NCBI RefSeq assembly: GCF_003989515.1
Contig: NZ_RBLU01000014.1
Span: 1 to 48,979 of the forward strand
Direction: 5' to 3'
Source of the DNA: Curtobacterium sp. HSID17257
Lineage (GTDB): Bacteria > Actinomycetota > Actinomycetes > Actinomycetales > Microbacteriaceae
DNA: 48,979 nt
Below the pieces are notes generated by a model. It worked only from the letters and a program-made list of their open reading frames with translations, did not search any database and was not told the DNA's origin. The translations under genes and the position numbers were made by a program. Below are positions 25,956-33,926 of this stretch, piece after piece. Within the stretch, counting starts at the first letter, position 1. Each line of letters starts with the position of its first letter.

Positions 25956-26009
25956 GTGTCGTCTGCGCGCGGTTCGCGACCCGACGAGGGGACGCGGCCG
26001 CGCGCCGGG

Positions 26010-26138
26010 TCAGGCCTCCGGGGCCTGCTGTGCCTCCGGTGCGTCGAGGACGGCGACCGACGACGTCGTCGGTGCGGGGTCCGGGCGGCGGTTGGTGCGG
26101 GTGCGGTGCGAGCTGAGCTCGTCGTTCTGAACGGTCAT
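26010..26138 (-). CDS. Small hypothetical protein (42 aa)
   Basis: A short frame encoding MTVQNDELSSHRTRTNRRP and a Pro/Ala/Glu-rich end. It is hydrophilic, with a basic middle and an acidic end, no signal peptide and no cysteine. Support: ATG at 26138 with AGGA nine bases upstream, third codon positions nearly all G or C, and a plausible promoter (TTGTCC about 19 bases from TACCGT at 26196-26191). I recognise no family. It stands alone between the acyl-CoA synthetase terminator and the deformylase. Confidence 0.5.
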   Translation of the reverse strand: MTVQNDELSSHRTRTNRRPDPAPTTSSVAVLDAPEAQQAPEA

Positions 26139-26190
26139 GCGGGGTGTCCTGAGGGTGTGGGAGCCGTGTCGGTGGGAAGCCGACGCGGAC

Positions 26191-26196
26191 ACGGTA
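26191..26196 (-). promoter_or_regulatory. Putative -10 for the 42-aa gene
   Basis: TACCGT on the minus strand with TTGTCC about 19 bases upstream; the leader would be about 46 bases. Confidence 0.35.
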
Positions 26197-26304
26197 CCTC
26201 GCGACGGGGACGTCCGGACAATCCCGCGAAGGGGTGTCACGCCCTGTTCGCCGAGAGCGGCCGGTCGCGTTGCGTTCCGGCCGCCCGTGGACGCCGGTGG
26301 ACGC

Positions 26305-26808
26305 TCAGTGGAACCAGGTCTGCGCGCGGATGTCCCGCAGCGCGCCGCGGCGGACCTCGGGGTCGAGGGTCATCACGTAGACGGTGCCGTCGAGGTGGTC
26401 GACCTCGTGCTGCAGCGCCTCGGCCATCAGCCCGGTGCCCTCGAGCACGACCTCGGCACCGTCGACGTCGACGCCGCGGACCTTCGCGTACGGGGAGCGC
26501 GGGGTCGGGTAGGACAGACCGGGCACCGACAGGCAGCCCTCGTCCATCAGCTCGACCTCGCCCCGGACCTCGACGACCTCGGGGTTGAGCACGTACCCGA
26601 CCTCGCCGTCGACGTTGTACGAGAACGCGCGCAGGCCGACACCGATCTGCGGGGCGGCCACGCCGGCGCGGCCGGGCTCCCGGACGGTGTCGAGGAGGTC
26701 CTGCACGAGGTCGCGGACGCCCTGGGAACCGAGCGCGTCGGGCGCGATCGGGTCCGAAGGGGAACGGAGGACGGGGTCGCCGAACAGGCGGATGGGACGG
26801 ACGGTCAC
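26305..26808 (-). CDS. def: Peptide deformylase
   Basis: Removes the formyl group from nascent protein N-termini. The 167-residue product has all three metal-enzyme motifs: GVAAPQIG (49-56), EGCLSVPG (C92 metal ligand) and QHEVDHLDG (H134, catalytic E135, H138). Normal length. The GTG at 26808 lies one base past the pyruvate carboxylase stop, so the two are probably co-transcribed. Whether this is the only deformylase in the genome cannot be judged here. Confidence 0.96.
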   Translation of the reverse strand: MTVRPIRLFGDPVLRSPSDPIAPDALGSQGVRDLVQDLLDTVREPGRAGVAAPQIGVGLRAFSYNVDGEVGYVLNPEVVEVRGEVELMDEGCLSVPGLSYPTPRSPYAKVRGVDVDGAEVVLEGTGLMAEALQHEVDHLDGTVYVMTLDPEVRRGALRDIRAQTWFH

Positions 26809-26809
26809 G

Positions 26810-29800
26810 TTACTGCAGCACCACCAGGAGGTCGCCGGCGTCCACCTGCTGGGTCGCCGGGATCGCGAGACGGCCGACGGTGCCCGACACGGGCGCCGTG
26901 ATGGCCGCTTCCATCTTCATCGCCTCGATGCTCGCCACGGGCTGACCGGCCCGGACGACGTCACCGACGGCGACCTTGAGCGTCACCACACCGGAGAACG
27001 GTGCGGCGACGTGCTTCGGGTCGGACGGGTCCGCCTGCTCGGCGGCCTTCGTCTCGACCTCGACCGAGCGGTCACGGACGGCGACCGGGCGGAGCTGCCC
27101 GTTCAGCGTCGTCATGACCGTGCGCATGCCCCGCTCGTCGACCTCGCCGATCGCCTCGAGCCCGACGAGCAGCTCCACGCCGCGCCCGAGCGGCACGACG
27201 TGCTCCTGCCCGGGGCGCAGGCCGTGGAGGTAGTCGAGGGTCGGCAGGACGGACAGGTCGCCGTACTGCTCGCGGACCTGCTCGAACTGCCGGGTCGGCT
27301 GCGGGAAGAGCAGTCGGTTCAGGGCCTGCTGCCGCTCCGGGCCGGGGGTGGTGAGGGCGGCGCGCTCGGACTCCGGCACGGGGGTCGTCCCGAGGTGCAC
27401 CTCGCGCCCCTCGAGCACCTTGGAGCGGAACGGCTCCGGCCAGCCGCCCGGCAGGTCGCCGAGCTCGCCGGCCATGAAGCCGATGACCGAGTCCGGGATG
27501 TCGTACTGCTGCGGGTTCTGCTCGAAGTCGTCCGGGTCGGCCCCCACCGCTGCGAGCTGGAGGGCGAGGTCACCGACGACCTTCGAGGACGGCGTGACCT
27601 TGGTCGGACGACCGAGGATGCGGTTCGCTGCCGCGTACCAGTCCTCGACCTGCTCGAACCGGTCGCCGAGGCCCAGCGCGATCGCCTGCTGCCGGAGGTT
27701 CGACAGCTGCCCGCCGGGGATCTCGTGCTGGTAGACGCGGCCGGTCGGGCCGGGCAGACCGGACTCGAACGGTGCGTAGGCGCGACGGACCGCCTCCCAG
27801 TACGGCTCGAGTGCGCCGACCGCGGCCAGGTCGAGCCCGGTGTCGCGCTCGGTGTGCGCCAGCGCCGCCACGAGTGCGGACATGCTCGGCTGGCTCGTCG
27901 TGCCGGCCATCGGCGCCGCCGCGACGTCCACCGCGTCGGCACCCGCCCGGCTCGCTGCCAGGAGCGTGGCGAGCTGGCCGCCCGCGGTGTCGTGGGTGTG
28001 CACGTGCACGGGTTGGTCGAACCGCTCGCGCAGCGCGGCGACGAGCCGCTCGGCGGCGCCGGCGCGGAGCAGCCCGGCCATGTCCTTGATGCCGATGACG
28101 TGCGCGCCGGCCTCGACCATCTGCTCGGCGAGGCGCAGGTAGTAGTCGAGCGTGTAGAGGTCCTCGGCCGGGTCGAGGAGGTCGCCGGAGTAGCAGAGCG
28201 CCGCCTCGGCGACGGCCGTGTCGGTCGCGAGCACGGCCTCCAGGGCGGGTCGCAGCTGACTGACGTCGTTGAGTGCGTCGAACACGCGGAAGACGTCGAC
28301 GCCGCTCGCGGCGGCCTCGGCGACGAAGGCGTCGGTGACCTCGGTCGGGTACGGGGTGTAGCCGACCGTGTTCCGCCCGCGGAGCAGCATCTGCACGGGG
28401 ATGTTGGGGATCGCCGCACGGAGCGCCGCCAGGCGTTCCCACGGGTCCTCGCCGAGGAAGCGGAGGGCGACGTCGTAGGTCGCCCCGCCCCACGCCTCGA
28501 CGCTCAGCAGCTGCGGGGTGAGCCGGGCGACGTGCGGCGCGACGGCGACCAGGTCCTTCGTCCGGACGCGCGTGGCGAGCAGGGACTGGTGGGCGTCGCG
28601 CATCGTCGTCTCGGTGACGGCGAGGGCGGTCTGGGCGCGCAGGGCTCGTGCCCACTCGGCGGGGCCGACGCGCTGCAGCAGGTCGCGCTGGCCGGACGGC
28701 GGCGCGACGGACAGGTCGACCGCCGGCAGCTTCTCGCTCGGCTCGACGGTCTGCGGGCGACGCTCGCCGTTCGGCTTGTTGACCGTGACGTCGGCGAGCC
28801 ACCCGAGCACCTTCGTGCCGCGGTCCTTCGACACGTGGCCGCCGAACAGCTGCGGACGCTCCTCGATGAACTGCGTCGAGACGTCGCCGCGCGCGAAGTC
28901 CGGGTCGTCGAGCACGGCCTGCAGGAACGGGATGTTCGTGCTCACCCCGCGGATGCGGAACTCGGCGAGGGCGCGCTTCGCCCGGGCCACGGCCGCCGGG
29001 AAGTCCCGCCCGCGGCAGGTCATCTTCGCGAGCATCGAGTCGAAGTGCGGGCTGATCTGCGCGCCCGTCGCGACGGTGCCGCCGTCGAGGCGGACGCCGG
29101 CGCCGCCCGGGCTCCGGTAGGTCGTGATCCGCCCGGTGTCCGGCCGGAAGCCCTGCGTGGGGTCCTCGGTGGTGATGCGCGTCTGCAGCGCCGCACCGTG
29201 CACGGACACGGTGTCCTGCGACAGCCCGAGGTCGGCGAGGGTCTCCCCCGCGGCGATGCGCATCTGCGACTGCACGAGGTCGACGTCCGTGACCTCTTCG
29301 GTGACGGTGTGCTCGACCTGGATGCGCGGGTTCATCTCGATGAAGACGTGCTGACCCGCCCGCTCGCCCTCGGTGTCGAGGAGGAACTCGACGGTGCCGG
29401 CGTTCACGTAGCCGATCGACCGGGCGAAGGCGACGGCGTCACGGTGGAGCGCGGCAGCGACGGCCGGGTCGAGGTCCGGCGCCGGAGCGATCTCGACGAC
29501 CTTCTGGTGGCGGCGCTGCACGGAGCAGTCGCGCTCGAAGAGGTGGATGGTGCCGGCGTCCGTGCCGGTGGCGTCCGCGAGGATCTGCACCTCGATGTGC
29601 CGCGGACGCAGGACGGCCTGCTCCAGGAACATCGTCGGGTCGCCGAACGCGCTGTCGGCCTCGCGCATCGCCGCTTCGAGCGCCCCGCGCAGTTCGGCCT
29701 TCGTCTCCACCCGGCGCATCCCGCGACCGCCACCGCCGGCGACCGCCTTCGCGAAGACCGGGAACCCGATCGTGTCGGCGCCGGCGAGCAGCTCGTCGAC

Positions 29801-30220
29801 GTCACGGCTCGGCGGGGTACTCGCGAGGACCGGGACGCCCGCGGCGATCGCGTGCTCCTTGGCGGTGACCTTGTTGCCCGCCATCTCGAGGACGTGCTCG
29901 CCGGGTCCGATGAACGTGATGCCCGCTGCGGCCGCCGCGGCGGCGAGGTCCGGGTTCTCGGACAGGAAGCCGTACCCCGGGTAGATCGCGTCGGCGCCCG
30001 ACTCGCGGGCGACGCGGATGATCTCGGACACGTCCAGGTAGGCGCGCACCGGGTGCCCCGGCTCGCCGATGACGTACGCTTCGTCGGCCTTCAGCCGGTG
30101 CAGCGACCCGCGGTCCTCGTGCGGGTAGACGGCGACCGTACGGGCACCCAGCTCGTACGCGGCACGGAACGCGCGGATGGCGATCTCGCCACGGTTCGCC
30201 ACGAGGATCTTGCTGAACAC
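26810..30220 (-). CDS. pyc: Pyruvate carboxylase
   Basis: Biotin-dependent anaplerotic enzyme making oxaloacetate from pyruvate, ATP and bicarbonate. The 1136-residue single chain has an N-terminal biotin carboxylase (begins [21 protein letters not shown]-grasp to about 450), a central carboxyltransferase domain (about 530-830; [15 protein letters not shown]-type opening as [12 protein letters not shown]), and a C-terminal biotinyl domain with EAMKM, biotin lysine K1102. The GTG at 30220 has AAGGGA upstream. A TAGGGT -10 (30259-30254) gives a leader of about 26 bases, and the promoter region is shared with the divergent ParA gene. Confidence 0.97.
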   Translation of the reverse strand: MFSKILVANRGEIAIRAFRAAYELGARTVAVYPHEDRGSLHRLKADEAYVIGEPGHPVRAYLDVSEIIRVARESGADAIYPGYGFLSENPDLAAAAAAAGITFIGPGEHVLEMAGNKVTAKEHAIAAGVPVLASTPPSRDVDELLAGADTIGFPVFAKAVAGGGGRGMRRVETKAELRGALEAAMREADSAFGDPTMFLEQAVLRPRHIEVQILADATGTDAGTIHLFERDCSVQRRHQKVVEIAPAPDLDPAVAAALHRDAVAFARSIGYVNAGTVEFLLDTEGERAGQHVFIEMNPRIQVEHTVTEEVTDVDLVQSQMRIAAGETLADLGLSQDTVSVHGAALQTRITTEDPTQGFRPDTGRITTYRSPGGAGVRLDGGTVATGAQISPHFDSMLAKMTCRGRDFPAAVARAKRALAEFRIRGVSTNIPFLQAVLDDPDFARGDVSTQFIEERPQLFGGHVSKDRGTKVLGWLADVTVNKPNGERRPQTVEPSEKLPAVDLSVAPPSGQRDLLQRVGPAEWARALRAQTALAVTETTMRDAHQSLLATRVRTKDLVAVAPHVARLTPQLLSVEAWGGATYDVALRFLGEDPWERLAALRAAIPNIPVQMLLRGRNTVGYTPYPTEVTDAFVAEAAASGVDVFRVFDALNDVSQLRPALEAVLATDTAVAEAALCYSGDLLDPAEDLYTLDYYLRLAEQMVEAGAHVIGIKDMAGLLRAGAAERLVAALRERFDQPVHVHTHDTAGGQLATLLAASRAGADAVDVAAAPMAGTTSQPSMSALVAALAHTERDTGLDLAAVGALEPYWEAVRRAYAPFESGLPGPTGRVYQHEIPGGQLSNLRQQAIALGLGDRFEQVEDWYAAANRILGRPTKVTPSSKVVGDLALQLAAVGADPDDFEQNPQQYDIPDSVIGFMAGELGDLPGGWPEPFRSKVLEGREVHLGTTPVPESERAALTTPGPERQQALNRLLFPQPTRQFEQVREQYGDLSVLPTLDYLHGLRPGQEHVVPLGRGVELLVGLEAIGEVDERGMRTVMTTLNGQLRPVAVRDRSVEVETKAAEQADPSDPKHVAAPFSGVVTLKVAVGDVVRAGQPVASIEAMKMEAAITAPVSGTVGRLAIPATQQVDAGDLLVVLQ

Positions 30221-30253
30221 GACGTCCCTTTCAGCCCGGGTTGAGGTGTCACA

Positions 30254-30259
30254 ACCCTA
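30254..30259 (-). promoter_or_regulatory. -10 element for pyc
   Basis: TAGGGT on the minus strand in the 60-bp pyc-parA divergent region. Confidence 0.5.
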
Positions 30260-30266
30260 CTGGCGG

Positions 30267-30272
30267 TAACGT
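30267..30272 (+). promoter_or_regulatory. Leaderless-type -10 for the ParA-like ATPase
   Basis: TAACGT ends eight bases before the GTG at 30281; no ribosome site is present. Only seven bases separate it from the oppositely oriented pyc -10. Confidence 0.5.
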
Positions 30273-30280
30273 GGCTCACC

Positions 30281-31093
30281 GTGCATGTACTCAGCGTGAG
30301 CTCCCTCAAGGGTGGTGTCGGAAAGACGACGGTGACGCTCGGCCTGACTTCGGCCGCGTTCGCCAAGGGACTGCGCACGCTGGTGGTGGACCTCGACCCG
30401 CAGTCCGACGTCTCCACGGGCCTCGACATCGACATCTCCGGCCACCTCAACGTCGCCGACGTCCTCGAGAACCCGAAGGAGAAGATCGTCCGCCAGGCGA
30501 TCGCCCCGTCCGGGTGGACGAAGGGCTCGCAGGGCAAGGTCGACGTGCTCGTCGGATCACCGTCCGCCATCAACTTCGACGGCCCCCACCCCTCCATCCG
30601 GGACATCTGGAAGCTCGAGGAGGCGCTGGCCAACGTCGAGCAGGACTACGAACTCGTCCTCATCGACTGCGCCCCGTCGCTGAACGCCCTCACCCGGACC
30701 GCATGGGCAGCTTCGGACCGTGTGACCGTCGTCACCGAGCCGGGCCTGTTCTCCGTCGCCGCTGCCGACCGCGCCCTCCGCGCGATCGAGGAGATCCGCC
30801 GCGGACTCTCCCCCCGCCTGCAACCGCTCGGCATCATCGTGAACCGGGCCCGCGTGCAGTCCCTGGAGCACCAGTTCCGCATCAAGGAGCTCCGGGACAT
30901 GTTCGGGCCGCTCGTCCTCTCGCCGCAGCTGCCCGAGCGGACGTCGCTGCAGCAGGCCCAGGGTGCGGCGAAGCCCCTGCACGTGTGGCCCGGCGAGTCC
31001 GCGCAGGAGATGGCGAAGAACTTCGATCAGCTGCTCGAGCGGATCATGCGCACGGGCAAGATCGGCCCGTACGCCGAGGGCGGCGCCGCCTAG
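30281..31093 (+). CDS. Orphan ParA/MinD-family ATPase
   Basis: A 270-residue P-loop ATPase with deviant Walker A KGGVGKTT (10-17), switch I/DLDPQ (VVDLDPQSD) and Walker B-like LVLIDCAPSLN. There is no ParB gene, parS-like palindrome or MinE/MipZ partner beside it, and it is shorter in its N-terminus than chromosomal ParA near oriC. It may position a cargo such as a chemosensory, secretion or envelope complex, or regulate the neighbouring genes. It is divergent from pyc and followed by a 697-bp gene-free stretch. Confidence 0.88.
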   Translation: MHVLSVSSLKGGVGKTTVTLGLTSAAFAKGLRTLVVDLDPQSDVSTGLDIDISGHLNVADVLENPKEKIVRQAIAPSGWTKGSQGKVDVLVGSPSAINFDGPHPSIRDIWKLEEALANVEQDYELVLIDCAPSLNALTRTAWAASDRVTVVTEPGLFSVAAADRALRAIEEIRRGLSPRLQPLGIIVNRARVQSLEHQFRIKELRDMFGPLVLSPQLPERTSLQQAQGAAKPLHVWPGESAQEMAKNFDQLLERIMRTGKIGPYAEGGAA

Positions 31094-31113
31094 GCCCTGT
31101 CGAGCTGCGTCGG

Positions 31114-31189
31114 CTGTCGAGCGGGCGACGTCCGTCGCGGTCGGCGGTACCGCGCCTGTCGAGCGGGCCACATCCGTCACGCTCGGCGG
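31114..31189. repeat. 34-bp imperfect tandem duplication
   Basis: Copies 31114-31147 and 31156-31189 differ at four of 34 positions; both begin CTGTCGAGCGGGC and end TCGGCGG. The period is 42 bp. A shorter related piece starts at 31098. Confidence 0.7.
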
Positions 31190-31348
31190 CCGTGAGCGAC
31201 GATCCCTGCCCGCGCGACGACGACCCCGCGGCGTGTCCTGCCCACTCGGGTCGGGGCCTGCTCGACCCGTCGCACGTCCGAGCCGTCGCACGTCTGGCCT
31301 TTCGTACGTCTGAGCCGTCGCTGACCGAGATCGGCCGGGGCTCCGTCC

Positions 31349-31409
31349 GTCGTGGTCGCACGACATGCCGTCGGCACAGGAGCTGAGCGGCAGGTCGTGC
31401 GACCACGAC
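31349..31409. repeat. GTCGTGCGACC-family palindrome, copy 2
   Basis: Arms 31349-31370 and 31388-31409 form a 22-bp stem with one mismatch; the core is GTCGTGGTCGCACGAC paired with GTCGTGCGACCACGAC. The 17-base loop begins TCG and ends CTGAG, as in copy 1 at 20454-20504. Confidence 0.8.
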
Positions 31410-31625
31410 CGACAGGTGCGGCAAGTCGTGCGCCCGGAACGACAGGCCGTGCTGACTCGGAGGTCGATCGCCGCACCTCGGCTGGCGGCTCCCGGCTCCG
31501 AACGCCGGACGCCAGACGCGCCGGAAGCCAGACGCCGGACGTGCCGTCGATCATGCCGCACCGAGCGGGCAGAACACGCCGTGCGTCGGACACCGAGCGG
31601 GTTCGAAACGTCGTCGGGGCGGCGT

Positions 31626-31649
31626 GAGCGTGACAGATCGTGCACGCTC
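31626..31649. repeat. 24-bp inverted repeat, copy 1
   Basis: GAGCGTG (31626-31632) and CACGCTC (31643-31649) flank ACAGATCGTG. A near-identical copy lies 61 bp away. Confidence 0.75.
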
Positions 31650-31686
31650 AGAAGAGAGCCCTGCGACAGGGACGCCGGGGCGTCGC

Positions 31687-31710
31687 GAGCGTGACAGATC
31701 TTGCACGCTC
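31687..31710. repeat. 24-bp inverted repeat, copy 2
   Basis: GAGCGTG (31687-31693) and CACGCTC (31704-31710) flank ACAGATCTTG; one base differs from copy 1 at 31626-31649. It lies about 80 bp past the stop of the minus-strand MerR gene. Confidence 0.75.
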
Positions 31711-31790
31711 GCGGGAGCGCTCGACACCGACGGGCAGCCGGAAGACGGGCCCCGTGACGACCAGGGGCCAGTGCCGGCGGGGCCGAGCGG

Positions 31791-32351
31791 CTAGGACGCG
31801 CGGGTGGCCCGGCGGGCGGCGAGCTCGTCGGCGGGATCGGCAGCCGGGGTCGCGTCGAGCTCGACCAGGGAACTCTCGACCTCGCGCAGGACCTTGCCGA
31901 CGGCGATGCCGAACACGCCCTGGCCGCGGGACACCAGGTCGATGACCTCGTCGTCCGAGGTGCACAGGTAGACCGACGCACCATCGGACATCAGCGTCGT
32001 CTGGGCCAGGTCGGACACGCCGGACTCGCGGAGCTGGTTCACCGCGGTGCGGATCTGCTGCAGCGAGATCCCGGTGTCGAGGAGTCGCTTGACGAGCTTG
32101 AGCACGAGGATGTCGCGGAAGCCGTAGAGCCGCTGCGATCCGGAACCGGCGGCGCCGCGGATGGTCGGCTGCACGAGCTCGGTGCGGGCCCAGTAGTCGA
32201 GCTGGCGGTACGAGATGCCGGCTGCTCGGGCGGCGACGGTGCCGCGGTAGCCGTTCTGCTCGTCGTGCTCGGGGAGACCGTCGGTGAAGAGCAGGCCGAG
32301 GTCGTACCGAGTCATCTCGGACTCGGTACCGGGGGTGTCAGTCCCACTCAT
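31791..32351 (-). CDS. MerR-family regulator (Rv1830-like)
   Basis: A 186-residue protein with a MerR winged helix: YRGTVAARAAGISYRQLDYWARTELVQPTIR, then GSGSQRLYGFRDILVLKLVKRLLDTGISLQQIRTAVNQLR, followed by a C-terminal segment with LMSDGASVYLCTSDDEVIDL. This is the pattern of the second MerR gene in the actinobacterial garA region. The ATG at 32351 is chosen: GGAAGG is seven bases upstream of it but only one base from the earlier ATG at 32357. A TCAAC-N5-GTTGA inverted repeat lies 41 bases upstream. Confidence 0.9.
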   Translation of the reverse strand: MSGTDTPGTESEMTRYDLGLLFTDGLPEHDEQNGYRGTVAARAAGISYRQLDYWARTELVQPTIRGAAGSGSQRLYGFRDILVLKLVKRLLDTGISLQQIRTAVNQLRESGVSDLAQTTLMSDGASVYLCTSDDEVIDLVSRGQGVFGIAVGKVLREVESSLVELDATPAADPADELAARRATRAS

Positions 32352-32391
32352 GTGCATGCCTTCCACGACGTTCGAGCTCTCACCAGAAGGT

Positions 32392-32406
32392 TCAACGACG
32401 GGTTGA
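32392..32406 (-). promoter_or_regulatory. Inverted repeat upstream of the second MerR gene
   Basis: TCAAC (32392-32396) and GTTGA (32402-32406) around five bases. MerR-type regulators bind dyads of about this size, so it is a candidate operator for one of the two MerR proteins here. Confidence 0.4.
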
Positions 32407-32550
32407 GAGTTGTTCCGAGGTCCACGGTAGCGACTCGGGCAGCGTCTGCCCGGCACATCCGCACCGGCGCGTCCGGCGTGTCGAGGATACGCCCCGACCA
32501 CCGACGGTCGACAGGGGTCACCCGCGCGCTCGGAGTCGCCCGGCGGACGC

Positions 32551-33255
32551 TCATGCGTCGAGTCGGCCGATCGCCGCGCGGACCAGGTTGGACCGGACGA
32601 CCTCGAGCTGTCCGGCGATCTCCCGCGCGAGCTCCGTCGCCTTCGCCCGCGAGGTGGCATCGCCCCGGCGGGAGACCGGCATGAGCGCGGACTCGATCAG
32701 CCCGACCTCGCGCTCGACGACCCCGCGCATCGTGCGCAGGTGTCGCGGCTCGATCCCGGTGCGCTGCAGCTCGACGAGGGCCTTCAGCACGGCCACGGCA
32801 TCGTCGCCGTAGGTGTCCGCAGCGGGAAGCAACGACGCGGAGACCGCGTCGTTCAGGAGCATCGGTGAGGCGCCCGCGGCACGGACGGTCTCGTCGCGGG
32901 TGTACCGGCGCTCACGACCCAGGATGGACGGCTTCGGGGCGTCGCCACCACCGGGCAGGACGGGTTCGCGACCGGCATCGAGGTCGGCGAGGTAGTCCTT
33001 GATGACCTTGAGCGGCAGGTAGTGGTCGCGCTGCAACCCGAGCACGATGCGGAGCCGGTCCACGTCGGCCGCCGAGAACTTCCGGTAGCCGCTCGCGGTG
33101 CGGATCGGCGTGACGAGCTCCCGTTCCTCGAGGAAGCGGAGCTTCGAGCTCGACAGGTCGGGGAACTCGGGCTTCAACCGGGCGATGACCTGCCCGATGG
33201 TGAGCAGGTCCGGTACCGCAGCACTGGCCCGGGCTGCGGCGGACCGCGCAGCCAC
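32551..33255 (-). CDS. ftsR: MerR-family regulator FtsR (Rv1828-like)
   Basis: A 234-residue MerR-type protein. The N-terminal helix-turn-helix reads LLTIGQVIARLKPEFPDLSSSKLRFLEERELVTPIRTASGYRKF in segments, followed by ADVDRLRIVLGLQRDHYLPLKVIKDYL. This is the signature of Rv1828 and of corynebacterial FtsR, an activator of ftsZ expression. Its C-terminal half is helical and probably dimerises. The GTG at 33255 shares its base with the FHA gene's TAG stop, so the two are coupled. The assignment to ftsZ control is from family knowledge; ftsZ is outside the window. Confidence 0.88.
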   Translation of the reverse strand: MAARSAAARASAAVPDLLTIGQVIARLKPEFPDLSSSKLRFLEERELVTPIRTASGYRKFSAADVDRLRIVLGLQRDHYLPLKVIKDYLADLDAGREPVLPGGGDAPKPSILGRERRYTRDETVRAAGASPMLLNDAVSASLLPAADTYGDDAVAVLKALVELQRTGIEPRHLRTMRGVVEREVGLIESALMPVSRRGDATSRAKATELAREIAGQLEVVRSNLVRAAIGRLDA

Positions 33256-33734
33256 TACGCGGTCGCCAGGCGCGCCAGGTCGACCCGGGATGCGTAGAAC
33301 GTCAGGCGGAACTTGCCGACCTGCACCTCGGCACCGTCGGTGAGCAGCGCCTCGTCGATGCGCACACCGTCGAAGTAGGTGCCGTTCAGCGACCCGTTGT
33401 CCTTGACGCTGAAGGCCGTGCCGTGGCGCAGGAACTGCGCGTGCTTGCGGGACACGGTGACGTCGTCGAGGAAGATGCTGGCGTCGGGGTGTCGACCGGC
33501 CGTCGTGACGTCCGAGTCGAGGAGGAACCGCGCGCCGACGTTCGGGCCACGCCGGACCACCAGCAGCGCCGAACCCGAGGGCAGGGCGTTGATCGCCTCG
33601 CGCTCCTCGGTCGAGACACCGGACTCGGCCGTCAGGGCCGTCCCCATGTCCATGCTGAAGGTCAGGGTGGTGTCGACCAGCCGCTGTTCCGGAGTCTTCT
33701 GACCGCCCGGCTGCGGTACCACTGGCTCTGGCAT
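33255..33734 (-). CDS. garA: FHA-domain protein GarA-like (OdhI-like)
   Basis: A 159-residue protein with a C-terminal forkhead-associated domain: GR81, S95 and H98 in VSRKHAQ, and NGSLNGT (113-119) are the phosphothreonine-binding residues. GarA/OdhI inhibits 2-oxoglutarate dehydrogenase unless phosphorylated by a Ser/Thr kinase on an N-terminal threonine; here DTT (T22, T23) is the likely site, in a context different from the mycobacterial ETT motif. The ATG at 33734 has a very strong AGGAGGAGG site. It leads ftsR, as in other actinobacteria. The pknL product in this window is one possible kinase. Confidence 0.9.
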   Translation of the reverse strand: MPEPVVPQPGGQKTPEQRLVDTTLTFSMDMGTALTAESGVSTEEREAINALPSGSALLVVRRGPNVGARFLLDSDVTTAGRHPDASIFLDDVTVSRKHAQFLRHGTAFSVKDNGSLNGTYFDGVRIDEALLTDGAEVQVGKFRLTFYASRVDLARLATA

Positions 33735-33760
33735 CGTGGACCTCCTCCTCTTGGCGCACC

Positions 33761-33766
33761 AGCGTA
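33761..33766 (-). promoter_or_regulatory. -10 element for the FHA gene
   Basis: TACGCT on the minus strand; leader of about 20 bases holding the AGGAGGAGG site. Confidence 0.4.
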
Positions 33767-33859
33767 TCGGAAACGGGTGACCTCGCGGGAGCCCCGAACG
33801 GGGCTGGGGACAACTCGGGAGCACGCGCACAGCGAACACACCGACGCGACCCAGCTCAC

Positions 33860-33901
33860 GGACGGGAGGCACGGGGCGGGCCTGCACCGTGCCTCCAGTC
33901 C
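33860..33901. terminator. GGACGGGAGGC-family hairpin after the GH18 gene
   Basis: Arms GGACGGGAGGCACGG (33860-33874) and CCGTGCCTCCAGTCC (33887-33901), one mismatch in 15, lying 26 bases past the GH18 stop codon on the minus strand. Confidence 0.75.
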
Positions 33902-33926
33902 GGAACGTGGTCGCGGGAGTGCGCGA

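Larger units (their letters stand above)
31094..31790. other. Gene-free repeat-rich stretch between parA-like gene and MerR gene
   Basis: No supportable gene in 697 bases. It contains a 34-bp imperfect tandem duplication (31114-31147 and 31156-31189), the second copy of the GTCGTGCGACC palindrome (31349-31409) with decayed half-sites to about 31450, and two 24-bp inverted repeats (31626-31649 and 31687-31710). Confidence 0.7.

Noticed and set aside
26585-30244. 1219-codon plus-strand frame opposite pyruvate carboxylase
   Set aside because: Long antisense frames are normal opposite GC-rich genes with strong third-position bias; it has no recognisable domain.
31365-31627. Short frames in the gap after the ParA gene
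   Set aside because: No ribosome site, no family resemblance, and they cross palindromic repeats.
31094-31790. Insertion sequence remnant or attachment site
   Set aside because: No transposase fragment, no terminal inverted repeats bracketing the stretch, and no tRNA gene.
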